Positions 43,196 through 52,081 are shown, counted from the stretch's first letter. The stretch is DNA of 54,180 nucleotides from SpSt-1165 sp964391725 (GCA_964391725.1 CAYMNB010000015.1:1-54180); one strand, 5' to 3'. Numbers and translations are program-made. Notes: a model not told the origin generated them from the sequence alone.

Positions 43196-43882
43196 ATGAA
43201 AACCAATGAGAACCGTCTGCATCGTATTTTGTCAACCATCATCGCGGTGTTGGTTCCTGTCTTCTTGATCATTTTCGCGGTCAGGGTCATGACCAACCCA
43301 CTGTTCGCCCGCATCGAATATGCCCGCCCGAACTTCCCGCCTGACGAATTTGGATTTACCCGTGAAGAAAGGGGGGCCTACTCACGTTACGCCATCCTCT
43401 ACCTTGTCAATAATGCTGACATTGATTACCTCGGTGACCTGACTTTTCCAGACGGTTCGCCTTTGTTCAACCAGCGTGAACTGGACCACATGGTTGATGT
43501 CAAGGTACTGATCACCTGGCTGCTCAATATCTGGTACGGGGTCACCTTCCTGTTGGGCGCAATGTTGATCTGGTTCCGCCGCACCCGGCGCTGGACACAG
43601 TTCCGCCGCGCCGTCGGCACCGGCGGTATCGTCACCATCGCTGCCCTGTCTTTTGTCGGCTTATTAGTCGCCATCAATTTTCAATGGTTTTTCACCCAAT
43701 TCCACTATATCTTTTTCGAAGGCGACACCTGGTTGTTTTTCAGCTCTGACACCCTCATCCGCCTGTTCCCAATAGAATTCTGGCTGGATGCTGCTATCGG
43801 CGTGATTCTGATCACCCTCATTGGTGCAGGTTTGTTGATCTGGCAGGGTCATCGGGCGAAAATAAACAGCCCGCAGGCATAA
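43196..43882 (+). CDS. DUF1461 (TIGR01906-type) membrane protein
   Basis: A 228-residue membrane protein with four predicted helices. The extracytoplasmic segment FTREERGAYSRYAILYLVNNADIDYLGDLTF through FNQRELDHMVDVKVLITWLL matches the conserved acidic/His-containing pattern of DUF1461 proteins, whose function is unknown. A GTG at 43193 directly precedes the ATG; ATG is preferred. It follows the spermidine-synthase-like gene by 3 nt, so the two form a coupled pair. A hairpin overlaps its end. Confidence 0.8.
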   Translation: MKTNENRLHRILSTIIAVLVPVFLIIFAVRVMTNPLFARIEYARPNFPPDEFGFTREERGAYSRYAILYLVNNADIDYLGDLTFPDGSPLFNQRELDHMVDVKVLITWLLNIWYGVTFLLGAMLIWFRRTRRWTQFRRAVGTGGIVTIAALSFVGLLVAINFQWFFTQFHYIFFEGDTWLFFSSDTLIRLFPIEFWLDAAIGVILITLIGAGLLIWQGHRAKINSPQA

Positions 43883-43896
43883 TACCGCACGGGCTG
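43867..43896 (-). terminator. Terminator of gpmA
   Basis: CAGCCCG (43867-43873) pairs with CGGGCTG (43890-43896). Minus-strand reading continues into TTTATTTT. It overlaps the last codons of the convergent DUF1461 gene. Confidence 0.6.
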
Positions 43897-43918
43897 CTAT
43901 CTCATCAAAAGGGAGAGC

Positions 43919-44668
43919 TTACTTCTTGGCTTTGCCTTGGTTGGCAACCTTGTTGATCGCCGCGTTGATGGCATCCTGGTCACCCAGGTAGTAATGTTTG
44001 ATGGGCGTCAAATCTTCATCCAGTTCATACACCAGCGGGATGCCAGTGGGGATATTCAGCGAAACAATCTCTTCTTCTGAAATATCATCCAGGTATTTCA
44101 CCAATGCGCGCAGGCTGTTGCCGTGCGCCGCAATCAAGACCTTCTTGCCGCTCTTGACCACCGGCGCGATTACCTCATGCCACATCGGCAGGAACCGCGC
44201 CACGGTGTCTTTCAGGCATTCCGTGGTTGGCAGTTGATCTTCGCTCAGATCAGCATAGCGCGGGTCATGGCCAGGATAGCGTTCGTCGTCTTTCTCAAGA
44301 TCAGGAGGCGGGGTGTCATAGCTGCGCCGCCAGATCAACACCTGGTCATCTCCGTATTTCGCCGCGGTTTCCGCCTTGTTCAATCCTTGCAGCGCACCAT
44401 AATGGCGTTCGTTCAGGCGCCAGTCACGCACTACCGGGATCCACATCAGGTCCATACCATCCAGTGTCAGCCACAAAGTGCGGATCGCTCTTTTCAGCAC
44501 CGAAGTATAGGCAATATCGAAGGTGTACCCTTCTTCCTTGAGCGTTCTACCGGCAGCCGCTGCTTCTTCCAGCCCTTTTTCTGACAGGTCCACATCCGTC
44601 CAGCCGGTGAACAGATTTTCCTTGTTCCAAACACTCTCTCCGTGCCGCAATAACACCAATTTGTACAT
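43919..44668 (-). CDS. gpmA: 2,3-bisphosphoglycerate-dependent phosphoglycerate mutase
   Basis: A 249-residue glycolytic mutase interconverting 3- and 2-phosphoglycerate. Catalytic histidines are in VLLRHGESVWNKENLFTGWTDVDLS and VLIAAHGNSLRALVKYLDDIS; RLNERHYGALQGLNKAETA and the acid/base glutamate region are intact. The length and ERHYGALQGLNK segment fit the cofactor-dependent (dPGM) type rather than GpmI. The ATG at 44668 has GGAGG 6 nt upstream; the earlier in-frame ATG lacks one. A minus-strand TACAAT around 44720 is a likely -10. Monocistronic. Confidence 0.97.
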   Translation of the reverse strand: MYKLVLLRHGESVWNKENLFTGWTDVDLSEKGLEEAAAAGRTLKEEGYTFDIAYTSVLKRAIRTLWLTLDGMDLMWIPVVRDWRLNERHYGALQGLNKAETAAKYGDDQVLIWRRSYDTPPPDLEKDDERYPGHDPRYADLSEDQLPTTECLKDTVARFLPMWHEVIAPVVKSGKKVLIAAHGNSLRALVKYLDDISEEEIVSLNIPTGIPLVYELDEDLTPIKHYYLGDQDAINAAINKVANQGKAKK

Positions 44669-44800
44669 GTATTCCTCCAATCAATTCCTATGATTTGTCT
44701 TTTTTTTTCTCTTTGAATTTTATTGTAACCGAAAACAGACCATTTATCTTTCACCCTTTCGCCGTTACAATTGGCTTAACCTGACAACAAGGAGACCCAA

Positions 44801-45808
44801 ATGATCACCAGCCGTGAACGAGTGACCCGAACACTTGAATTTGATCGACCAGACCGCGTCCCGCGCGACCTATGGACCCTGCCATGGGCGCATACGTACT
44901 ACCCCGCCGACATCGAACGTATCCGCCAGGAATTTCCTATGGACATCACCAGCGCACCCGGCTATCTGAAAGAAGAGCCTCATACGCAGGGTGATCCGTA
45001 TGAAATTGGTACCTCTGTTGATGAATGGGGCTGTGAACGGGTCAGCATCCATCCCGGCATCATCGGCGAGATAAAAAAGCCCCTCATCCAGGATTGGCAG
45101 CATGATCTGGAAAAAGTGCGCCCCCCACGTGAACTGCTAACCATCACGCCTGAGAAGGTCAACCAGTTTTGCGCTGGCACTGACCAATTCGTCATGGGCG
45201 GCTGCTGTGCCAATCCCTTTGAACGCATGCAGTACCTTCGCGGCTCGCAAAACCTCTATTATGATATCGCCGAACAGCCGGAGGGATTCTTTTTGCTGCG
45301 TGACACTGTTCATTATTTTTTCATGGATTTACTCGAAACCTGGTGCCGCACCGATGTGGACGCCATCAATCTCATGGATGATTGGGGCGCACAAGAAAAA
45401 CTCCTGATCTCTCCCCGTATGTGGCGCACACTTTTCAAACCGCTCTATCAGGAATACTGTGACCTGATTCATTCCTATGGCAAATATGTTTTCATGCACT
45501 CAGACGGCCACATTGCCGCCATCTATCCCGATCTGATCGAAATCGGTGTGAATGCCATCAACTCGCAGCTATTCATCATGGACATTGAGGCGTTAGGTGC
45601 CGCCTATGCCGGCAAGATCACATTCTGGGGTGAGATGGACCGCCAGCATTTACTGGCGCATGCTACGGTCGAAGAAATCCATCAGGCAATCAGGCATGTT
45701 CATGAACACTGTTATCATAATGGCGGTATCATCGCACAATGCGAATTCGGGCCTGGTGCCAAACCAGAACTGGTGCGTGCTGTTTATGATGCCTGGTATA
45801 CTATATAA
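44801..45808 (+). CDS. Uroporphyrinogen decarboxylase (URO-D) family protein
   Basis: A 335-residue URO-D superfamily TIM barrel. MITSRERVTRTLEFDRPDRVPRDLW is the usual start of the corrinoid-methyltransferase-like branch (MtaA/MtbA relatives) rather than of heme-pathway HemE. Later landmarks are DAINLMDDWGAQEKLLISPRMWRTLFKP, YVFMHSDGHIAAIYPDLIEIGVNAIN and IIAQCEFGPGAKPELV. The Cys/His zinc set of MtaA is not clear, so the role is open; methyl transfer or a sugar/aromatic pathway enzyme are both possible. AAGGAG precedes the ATG. zwf follows 46 nt later. Confidence 0.88.
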   Translation: MITSRERVTRTLEFDRPDRVPRDLWTLPWAHTYYPADIERIRQEFPMDITSAPGYLKEEPHTQGDPYEIGTSVDEWGCERVSIHPGIIGEIKKPLIQDWQHDLEKVRPPRELLTITPEKVNQFCAGTDQFVMGGCCANPFERMQYLRGSQNLYYDIAEQPEGFFLLRDTVHYFFMDLLETWCRTDVDAINLMDDWGAQEKLLISPRMWRTLFKPLYQEYCDLIHSYGKYVFMHSDGHIAAIYPDLIEIGVNAINSQLFIMDIEALGAAYAGKITFWGEMDRQHLLAHATVEEIHQAIRHVHEHCYHNGGIIAQCEFGPGAKPELVRAVYDAWYTI

Positions 45809-45854
45809 TCAACGATACATCAAACATTAGAAATAATGGTAGAAAGCAAAACGC

Positions 45855-47318
45855 ATGAATGCACAAAAAAAGACAGCCCTGGTGATCATGGGAGCCACCG
45901 GCGACCTGACCCAAAGAAAACTGATTCCCTCCTTGTTTAAATTGTGCCAAAAAGGCCGCCTGCCTGCTAACCTGGACATTATCGGTTTTGCCCGCCGTGA
46001 GTGGGATGATGAGTATTTTCGGCGAGAAATGCGCGAAGGCATACTTGAATACACCCCCGACCAGTTTAACCAATCTGACTGGGATCATTTTTCCCAGCGC
46101 CTGCATTTTTTCCAGGGAAATTTTACCAATAAGGAAGATTTCGAGCGCTTGAGCGAATACATGCACAGTCATTATGGCGGACATGAGAACCATACCTACT
46201 ACATGGCAACTTCGCCTGAGTTTTTCAAAACAACCATCGGCTACCTGGCAGACTGCAACCTGGATGATGCCAATAAGAACAAAATCATCATCGAAAAACC
46301 CTTCGGCAGCGATTATTCCTCTGCTCAAGACCTCAACGCCTTCATTCACCAGACCTTTCAGGAAGAACAAATTTTCCGCATCGACCACTATCTCGGCAAG
46401 GAAACCGCCCAGAACATCTTGTTCTTCCGTTTTTCTAACAGCATTTTTGAGCCGATCTGGAACCGCAATCTGATCGACCACGTGCAGATCACAGTGGCTG
46501 AAACCGTTGATGTCGGGTATCGCGCCGGGTATTACGACCATGCCGGTGTGTTGCGCGATATGTTCCAAAATCACCTATTCCAGTTATTGACGCTGACCGC
46601 CATGGAACCGCCGGCAGCCTTCAATGCCACTTACCTGCGCAATGAGAAGGTGAAGGTGCTGCAAGCCATTCGCCCCATTGCACTGGATGATGTTGTTCTC
46701 GGTCAATATGAAGGCTACCACCAGACCGAACGCGTGGCGCCCGATTCCCGCACACCCACCTATGCCGCCATGAAACTCTACATCGACAACTGGCGCTGGC
46801 AGGGCGTGCCCTTCTACCTGCGCTCTGGCAAAGCTCTACCAGACAAAACCAGCGAGATCAGCATCTATTTCCGTAACCCTCCGCATAACCTTTTCTCTTT
46901 CGAGGGCGGCATTAATCAATCGCCAAACGTGCTGTCGATCATCATCCAACCCAATGAAGGCATTCATCTCAGTTTTGCCACCAAACAACCCGATTCTTAT
47001 AAAGAAATTCAATCAGTGAACATGAACTTCTACTACAGCCAATCCTTCGGAAACGAACCGTTGCCGGATGCCTATGAGCGCTTACTGCTGGACGCCATCA
47101 ACGGAGATGCTTCTCTCTTCGCCCGCGCTGATGAGATCGAACTTGCCTGGCAATTGATGGATCCGATCATCCGTTTTGCTGAAGATCCCACCAAACCGTC
47201 ACCGCATACCTATCCAAAGGGCAGTTGGGGGCCTCAAGCGGCTCTCAAGCTGATCGAATCCAATGGGGGCTGCTGGCTGGTCACCCAGGGTGCGGCTGGC
47301 GTCATCTGCACGTTGTAG
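45855..47318 (+). CDS. zwf: Glucose-6-phosphate 1-dehydrogenase
   Basis: A 487-residue enzyme of the oxidative pentose phosphate pathway, oxidising glucose-6-phosphate to the 6-phospholactone with NADP+ (or NAD+). Nucleotide-binding GATGDLTQRKLIPSLF (13-28), EKPFG (147-151), and the active-site signature RIDHYLGKE (175-183) with the catalytic His are intact. pgl and gnd are not adjacent. The 5' leader has AGAAAG as a weak binding site. It sits between the URO-D family gene and a 2-hydroxyacid dehydrogenase in one direction. Confidence 0.97.
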   Translation: MNAQKKTALVIMGATGDLTQRKLIPSLFKLCQKGRLPANLDIIGFARREWDDEYFRREMREGILEYTPDQFNQSDWDHFSQRLHFFQGNFTNKEDFERLSEYMHSHYGGHENHTYYMATSPEFFKTTIGYLADCNLDDANKNKIIIEKPFGSDYSSAQDLNAFIHQTFQEEQIFRIDHYLGKETAQNILFFRFSNSIFEPIWNRNLIDHVQITVAETVDVGYRAGYYDHAGVLRDMFQNHLFQLLTLTAMEPPAAFNATYLRNEKVKVLQAIRPIALDDVVLGQYEGYHQTERVAPDSRTPTYAAMKLYIDNWRWQGVPFYLRSGKALPDKTSEISIYFRNPPHNLFSFEGGINQSPNVLSIIIQPNEGIHLSFATKQPDSYKEIQSVNMNFYYSQSFGNEPLPDAYERLLLDAINGDASLFARADEIELAWQLMDPIIRFAEDPTKPSPHTYPKGSWGPQAALKLIESNGGCWLVTQGAAGVICTL

Positions 47319-47406
47319 TCCCAAACCATGTTTCATAGCTAAAGAACAGGCGCAGCTGTGCGATATGTGCTTTGAAAACCCCTGCCAATCACCCCAAGGA
47401 GTGCCA

Positions 47407-48396
47407 ATGAAAGCCATGTTCTTGCTCAACCCCGATTACTTCGATCGCGTCTATCCGCCTGTACTTCGTGAGGAGATCCGGCAATATATGCAGGTGGAAG
47501 AACGTGTCTATTCTGCCGATGAGGTTCAGGCAAACCCTTCTCTGTTAGAGGATGTCGATGCCATTTTCTCCTCATGGGGCATGATCGAGTTGAATGAAGC
47601 TATCCTTGCCAAAGCTCCCAACCTGAAGATAGTATTTTATGGCTCGGGTTCCATCCGCCACTTCACCCCCCCCGCATTCTGGCAGCGTGGTATCCGCGTG
47701 ACCAGCGCTCATACTGTAAACGGAGAATACGTCGCCTATTTCACCCTGGCGCAGATTCTGCTCTCCCTTAAGCGTTTTTGGTATTACGTAGACCAGTACA
47801 AACAGCACCGTGAAACCTGGCGCAGGGTACCCATCGCCGGCATGTACCGCTCCAAGATCGGTATCATTTCATTAGGTGCTATCGGCAAGCAGGTCTGCCA
47901 GTTGCTGCAAGCTTTCCCGCTGGATGTCTATGCCTATGATCCCTTCTGGTCGCAGGAACGCGCCGATTCGCTGGGTGTGACCTTGCTCCCATTGGAGGAG
48001 GTATTTCGCATCTGCGATGTGGTTTCTCTGCACACCCCCTGGCTGCCGGAAACCGTCGGTATGATCACCGGTGAGTTGTTAGCCTCGATGAAAGAGAACG
48101 CCACCTTCATCAATACCGCCCGTGGTGCTGTGGTGCGCGAAGAAGAAATGATCGCTGTATTGCAGCAGCGTCCTGACCTGACCGCTTTACTGGACGTGAC
48201 CTGGCCGGAACCGCCCGCCAAAGATTCCCCCCTGTTCACCTTGCCCAACGTGGTGCTGTCACCGCACATTGCCGGTTCAATAGATGCGGAGATCACCAAG
48301 ATGGGTGAATTAATGGTGGCAGAGATGAAACGCTGGCTGGCGGGTGAACCCATGCTGAACGAAATTAACGAACACCAGGCAAAGATACTGGCATAA
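47407..48396 (+). CDS. D-isomer-specific 2-hydroxyacid dehydrogenase family protein
   Basis: A 329-residue NAD(P)-dependent dehydrogenase. The nucleotide-binding glycine motif is degenerate (KIGIISLGAIGKQVCQLL); substrate arginine and catalytic residues appear in FINTARGAVVREEEMIAVL, ALLDVTWPEPP and the histidine of NVVLSPHIAGS. Such enzymes reduce 2-oxoacids to D-2-hydroxyacids. The ATG at 47407 has AAGGAG 7 nt upstream; a longer in-frame reading overlapping zwf lacks one. Followed 16 nt later by the GH2 gene, so the two are probably one catabolic unit. Confidence 0.92.
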   Translation: MKAMFLLNPDYFDRVYPPVLREEIRQYMQVEERVYSADEVQANPSLLEDVDAIFSSWGMIELNEAILAKAPNLKIVFYGSGSIRHFTPPAFWQRGIRVTSAHTVNGEYVAYFTLAQILLSLKRFWYYVDQYKQHRETWRRVPIAGMYRSKIGIISLGAIGKQVCQLLQAFPLDVYAYDPFWSQERADSLGVTLLPLEEVFRICDVVSLHTPWLPETVGMITGELLASMKENATFINTARGAVVREEEMIAVLQQRPDLTALLDVTWPEPPAKDSPLFTLPNVVLSPHIAGSIDAEITKMGELMVAEMKRWLAGEPMLNEINEHQAKILA

Positions 48397-48412
48397 AAAA
48401 AAGGAAAATGAC

Positions 48413-50116
48413 ATGCGCACATTTGAAGAACACCTGACCCGACCGATGCAGTCCCTGAATGGCTTCTGGGATTTTACACTTTTAGGCGAAATTGACCCCG
48501 ATGAAGTAATCATTTCGCAGATTGACTTTGATGACCGTATACCGGTTCCGCAGTGCTTCGACGCTATGCCGGCTTACGCCGGTAAACGCGGCCTGGCTGC
48601 CTACCGCCAGGAAATCTTCATCAACCGTACCGGCCGCCAACGGTTGGCATTCGACGGCGTCAGCCACTGGTGCCGTGTTTTCATCAATGAGAATATGCTG
48701 GGCGAACATGTGGGCGGTTTTGTACCCTTCGGCTTCGATTTTGAAGCCGCTGCCCCGGGTTGGGTGCAGGTAGTTGTCCTGGTCGATAACCGCATCAATT
48801 ATGAACGCAATCCCCTCCACCTCGAATACTTCGATTGGTATCACTACGGCGGTATCGCCCGTTCTGTCGCCCTGCATCATCTGGGTCAACAGTGGGTAGA
48901 AGACCTGCGCATCACCACCACCACCCTCACACCGCCCACCATCAATGTCGAAATCACCCTGCAAGCTGACCAGTCTGTCAATGAGACCTGCACGGTGTTT
49001 GTGAACGAAGAGGAAGTCATGTCACGCGAGATTGACCTGGATGACAGCGTGAGGGTGCAATTTGAACTGACCCTGGAAGAGGCTGACCTGTGGTCGCCAG
49101 AACACCCTCATCTGCATCATTTGCGGGTCGTTTTCGGTGGTGATGACCTGGTCGAACGCTTCGGCATCCGCACGATTGCCACACAGGGCAAAGATATTCT
49201 CTTGAACGGCGCTCCTCTACGCCTGTTGGGCTTCAACCGCCACGAGATCCACCCCGATTTCGGACACACCTTCCCTGATGGCCTGTTGATGACGGATGTG
49301 CAGTTGTTGAAAGAAATGGGCTGCAATTTTGTGCGCGGCAGCCATTACCCGCAAGACCCGCGCTTCCTCGACCTGTGCGATGAATTCGGACTGCTGGTAT
49401 GGAGCGAATCCATCGGCTGGCAGCACACCGCCGAACACCTGAATGACCCGCATTTTATCGAAGCCCAGAAAACCAACATCCATGAGATGATCGCCGCCGC
49501 CTACAATCATCCCTGTGTGTTTGTGTGGGGCATCATCAACGAAAGCCATTCCCACGAACCCGAATGCCGTGAAGGGTACATTACCTTGTTGGATGAAATC
49601 CACAGCCTTGACAGCCACCGGCCCGTCACCTATGCCTCCTGCCATCCCTTTGAAGACCTCAATTTTGATCTGGTGGATATCATCGCCATCAACCGCTACC
49701 CCGGCTGGTATGGTGGTGAACTGGATGATATCCCCGGCGAACTGGACCATCTGAGTGAACACCTCGCAACTGCCGGTTTCGCCGACAAGCCTCTGATCAT
49801 CTCCGAAATTGGGGCAGGCGCCATCCCCGGCTTCCATGACCGCCAGCACCAACGCTGGACGGAAGAATACCAGCGTGATCTCTATGACATCGTGATCAGG
49901 CATCTGTTTGAGGACCGTGATCGGGTGTGCGGTCTGGCATTGTGGTTGTTCGCCGACTTCCGCTCATCCGAATTCCTGCCACGCCCATTGCAGCGCCCAC
50001 GCGGCTTTAACAACAAAGGCTGCCTGGATGAATACCGCCGCCCCAAACTGAGCTTTGATCTGGTGAAGCAGAAGTTCCTCCCGTTGATTATTGAAAAGAA
50101 CCTGATCGGTCAGTAA
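48413..50116 (+). CDS. Glycoside hydrolase family 2 (beta-glucuronidase/galactosidase-like)
   Basis: A 567-residue GH2 enzyme: sugar-binding domain (1-165, with YRQEIFINRTGRQRLAFDGVSHWCRVFIN), Ig-like domain (about 166-260), then the TIM barrel with GFNRHEIHPDFG, acid/base E377 (WGIINESHSH) and nucleophile E465 (IISEIGAGA). The end (LWLFADFRSSEFLPRP and GFNNKGCLDEYRRPKLSF) resembles beta-glucuronidases, which suggests glucuronide or galactoside substrates. No signal peptide, so cytoplasmic. GAAAAT-type spacing, with a weak AAGGAAA before the ATG. Terminated at 50166. Confidence 0.93.
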   Translation: MRTFEEHLTRPMQSLNGFWDFTLLGEIDPDEVIISQIDFDDRIPVPQCFDAMPAYAGKRGLAAYRQEIFINRTGRQRLAFDGVSHWCRVFINENMLGEHVGGFVPFGFDFEAAAPGWVQVVVLVDNRINYERNPLHLEYFDWYHYGGIARSVALHHLGQQWVEDLRITTTTLTPPTINVEITLQADQSVNETCTVFVNEEEVMSREIDLDDSVRVQFELTLEEADLWSPEHPHLHHLRVVFGGDDLVERFGIRTIATQGKDILLNGAPLRLLGFNRHEIHPDFGHTFPDGLLMTDVQLLKEMGCNFVRGSHYPQDPRFLDLCDEFGLLVWSESIGWQHTAEHLNDPHFIEAQKTNIHEMIAAAYNHPCVFVWGIINESHSHEPECREGYITLLDEIHSLDSHRPVTYASCHPFEDLNFDLVDIIAINRYPGWYGGELDDIPGELDHLSEHLATAGFADKPLIISEIGAGAIPGFHDRQHQRWTEEYQRDLYDIVIRHLFEDRDRVCGLALWLFADFRSSEFLPRPLQRPRGFNNKGCLDEYRRPKLSFDLVKQKFLPLIIEKNLIGQ

Positions 50117-50165
50117 GCAGCCACTACCCCCGGCAGTCCATGCGTGGCGCTACATTTCTATAAAG

Positions 50166-50200
50166 AAAAAACCGGACAGCAGAGTCCGGTTTTTTCTTCT
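50166..50200 (+). terminator. Intrinsic terminator after the GH2 gene
   Basis: AAAAAACCGGAC (50166-50177) pairs perfectly with GTCCGGTTTTTT (50184-50195) around AGCAGA. The symmetrical flanks also suit the convergent small gene. Confidence 0.93.
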
Positions 50201-50230
50201 TCAGTGTTGATCCGGGGAGAGAGCTGTTAG

Positions 50231-50416
50231 CTAACAAGCCAGGGATTCACCGGCTTTCTCTTTCTGATCTTGATAGCAGTGCATTGTTTTTTTGAACTTA
50301 CTGACGTTTTGCTGATGTTCAGATTCTATGCTGTGTAATTGCTGCCGTAGTTCATCATTACGTTTGATTTGCCATTCGCGGTTGATGAGTGGGGTAATAA
50401 ATTGTAGTTGAGACAT
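50231..50416 (-). CDS. 61-residue protein under a MerR-type promoter
   Basis: A 61-residue basic, Gln/Lys/Glu-rich and probably helical protein (LINREWQIKRNDELRQQLHSIESEHQQNVSKF) with two cysteines, one the final residue and one in KTMHCYQDQ. I recognise no family. GGAG lies 10 nt before the ATG at 50416. Upstream is a promoter with a 19-bp spacer and a dyad like that of the neighbouring merR gene, so it is probably controlled by that regulator. Divergent from merR. The cysteines could be targets of electrophiles; this is speculative. Confidence 0.6.
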   Translation of the reverse strand: MSQLQFITPLINREWQIKRNDELRQQLHSIESEHQQNVSKFKKTMHCYQDQKEKAGESLAC

Positions 50417-50461
50417 GTTTTTTTTGCTCCGTTTAAACGTATTATTTGTTATTACACCCTC

Positions 50462-50492
50462 ACTATACAACCTGGAGTTTACTCTAAGTCAA
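50462..50492 (-). promoter_or_regulatory. MerR-type operator-promoter of the small gene
   Basis: On the minus strand: -35 TTGACT (50492-50487), 19-bp spacer, -10 TATAGT (50467-50462). The spacer holds the dyad ACTTAGAGT-AA-ACTCCAGGT. A 19-bp spacer with an internal dyad is the hallmark of MerR-activated promoters. Confidence 0.8.
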
Positions 50493-50539
50493 GGGTTGTT
50501 AACAACTTGTTAACATAAATAAGGATTTTTGCCAAACGC

Positions 50540-50570
50540 TTGACCTTGAGCCTACTCCAGGTGCTATACT
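50540..50570 (+). promoter_or_regulatory. MerR-type operator-promoter of merR operon
   Basis: -35 TTGACC (50540-50545), 19-bp spacer, -10 TATACT (50565-50570). The spacer dyad ACCTTGAG-CCTA-CTCCAGGT resembles that of the divergent small gene (shared half-site CTCCAGGT). This suggests autoregulation of the operon. Confidence 0.8.
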
Positions 50571-50601
50571 CGATACACAAGTAGAGGAATGAGGATTTCT
50601 T

Positions 50602-51015
50602 ATGAAAATTGCTGAAGTTAGTGAACTCAGTGGCTTGTCCGTGGATACACTGCGCTACTACGAACGGGTCGGGCTCCTGCCCCCTGTCAACCGCAATACA
50701 AGCGGTATTCGTGATTTCAACGAACTGGATGTGCGCCGGGTGGAGTTCATCAAATGTATGCGCACCGCAGGACTCCCAATCGAGGTTCTCACCGAATATA
50801 TGCGTCTCGCGCTGATTGGGGATGAGACTTTTGAAGCCCGCAAAAATATTCTCGAAGAACAGCGGGGTCTGCTTGCTGAACAGATCGCTGAGATGCAGAA
50901 GACGCTCGATCTGCTCAATTACAAGATCAAATTCTATGAAGAACGGCTGCTGGCAGTGGAAAAAACACTCTCCCCGATGGAAGAGTTCAGCGTAGAAACT
51001 GCGCCTGCACAATAG
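50602..51015 (+). CDS. MerR family regulator, AdhR/NmlR-like
   Basis: A 137-residue MerR-type activator: N-terminal winged helix (KIAEVSELSGLSVDTLRYYERVGLLPPVNR), second DNA-contact helix (GIRDFNELDVRRVEFIKCMRTAGLP), and a dimerisation coiled coil (FEARKNILEEQRGLLAEQIAEMQKTLDLLNYKIKFYEERL). Its only cysteine is at position 52, the position of the aldehyde-sensing Cys52 of B. subtilis AdhR (family knowledge). There is no C-terminal effector domain. GAGG lies 8 nt before the ATG. It heads an operon of aldo/keto reductases, consistent with a carbonyl-stress sensor. Confidence 0.93.
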   Translation: MKIAEVSELSGLSVDTLRYYERVGLLPPVNRNTSGIRDFNELDVRRVEFIKCMRTAGLPIEVLTEYMRLALIGDETFEARKNILEEQRGLLAEQIAEMQKTLDLLNYKIKFYEERLLAVEKTLSPMEEFSVETAPAQ

Positions 51016-51047
51016 ATATGGATAACAAGAAAAGTTAGGAACACATC

Positions 51048-52040
51048 ATGAAAAAACGAATCATTGGAACTGGTTTAGAAGTTTCCGCACTCGGGTTAGG
51101 CTGTATGCGCATGAGCTATGGCGATGCTCCGATCGGCACGCGAGGAGACATGATCAATGTGATCCATGCGGCGGTCGATCGCGGGGTCACCTTCTTTGAT
51201 ACCGCTGAGGTCTACGGCCCCTGGACGAATGAAGAACTGGTTGGAGAAGCGTTGGAACCCTTCAAAGGAAAAGTCGTCATCGCAACCAAGTTTGGTTTTG
51301 ACCTGTATGAAGATGGCCGCACGGGCTGGAAAGGGATGAACAGCCGCCCGGAACGCATCCGCAAGGTAGCGGAAGAATCGCTCAAACGCCTGCGCGTGGA
51401 AGCGATTGACCTGTTCTACCAGCATCGGGTGGACCCGGATGTGCCGATTGAAGATGTGGCGGGGGCGGTCAAGGACCTGATTCAGGAAGGCAAGGTCAAA
51501 CATTTTGGCCTGTCAGAAGCCGGTGTTGACGTCATCCGCCGCGCGCACGCCGTGCAGCCGGTGACCGCCTTGCAGAGCGAATATTCGATGTGGTGGCGCG
51601 AACCGGAGGATGAAGTATTGCCCTTATGTGAAGAATTGGGCATCGGTTTTGTACCCTTCAGCCCGTTGGGCAAAGGTTTCCTGACCGGCAAGATCACCCC
51701 GGATACCAAATTCGATCCTTCCGATGTCCGCAGCCGCATTCCCCGTTTTCAGGGCGAAGCATTGAAAGCCAATCTGGAACTGGTGGATGTGCTGAAAGGA
51801 TTGGCGGAGAAGATGGGCGCGACACCCGCGCAATTGGCGTTGGCATGGCTGCTGGCGCAGAAACCGTGGATCGTGCCGATTCCGGGCTCGCGTGCCATTG
51901 CGCGGCTGGAAGAGAATGTCGCTGCCGCGGAGATCGAATTCACTCCGGCGCAGAAGCAGGAAATTCAAGCCATATTGGAGAAAGTGGATGTGATCGGCGC
52001 GCGCTATCCCGAAGATCTGGCGCGGAATGTGAATCGATAA
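51048..52040 (+). CDS. Aldo/keto reductase (AKR13-like)
   Basis: A 330-residue NADPH-dependent oxidoreductase, (beta/alpha)8 barrel. Catalytic tetrad D51 and Y56 (FFDTAEVYGPW), K81 (VVIATKFGFD) and H126 (DLFYQHRVDP) is complete; coenzyme-binding IPGSRAIARLEENVAAAEIEF near the C-terminus is also present. The form GTGLEVSALGLGCMRMSYGDAP is typical of AKR13/YakC-like enzymes that reduce reactive aldehydes. Second gene of the MerR operon, 32 nt after the regulator. Likely detoxifies carbonyl compounds; substrate inferred from context. Confidence 0.95.
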   Translation: MKKRIIGTGLEVSALGLGCMRMSYGDAPIGTRGDMINVIHAAVDRGVTFFDTAEVYGPWTNEELVGEALEPFKGKVVIATKFGFDLYEDGRTGWKGMNSRPERIRKVAEESLKRLRVEAIDLFYQHRVDPDVPIEDVAGAVKDLIQEGKVKHFGLSEAGVDVIRRAHAVQPVTALQSEYSMWWREPEDEVLPLCEELGIGFVPFSPLGKGFLTGKITPDTKFDPSDVRSRIPRFQGEALKANLELVDVLKGLAEKMGATPAQLALAWLLAQKPWIVPIPGSRAIARLEENVAAAEIEFTPAQKQEIQAILEKVDVIGARYPEDLARNVNR

Positions 52041-52081
52041 TTCGATTAATTTTATCTAGTAGATATGGAGAGAAAAATACG

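Noticed and set aside
44801..45808. HemE of heme synthesis
   Set aside because: The N-terminus and lack of hem neighbours fit the methyltransferase-like URO-D branch better.
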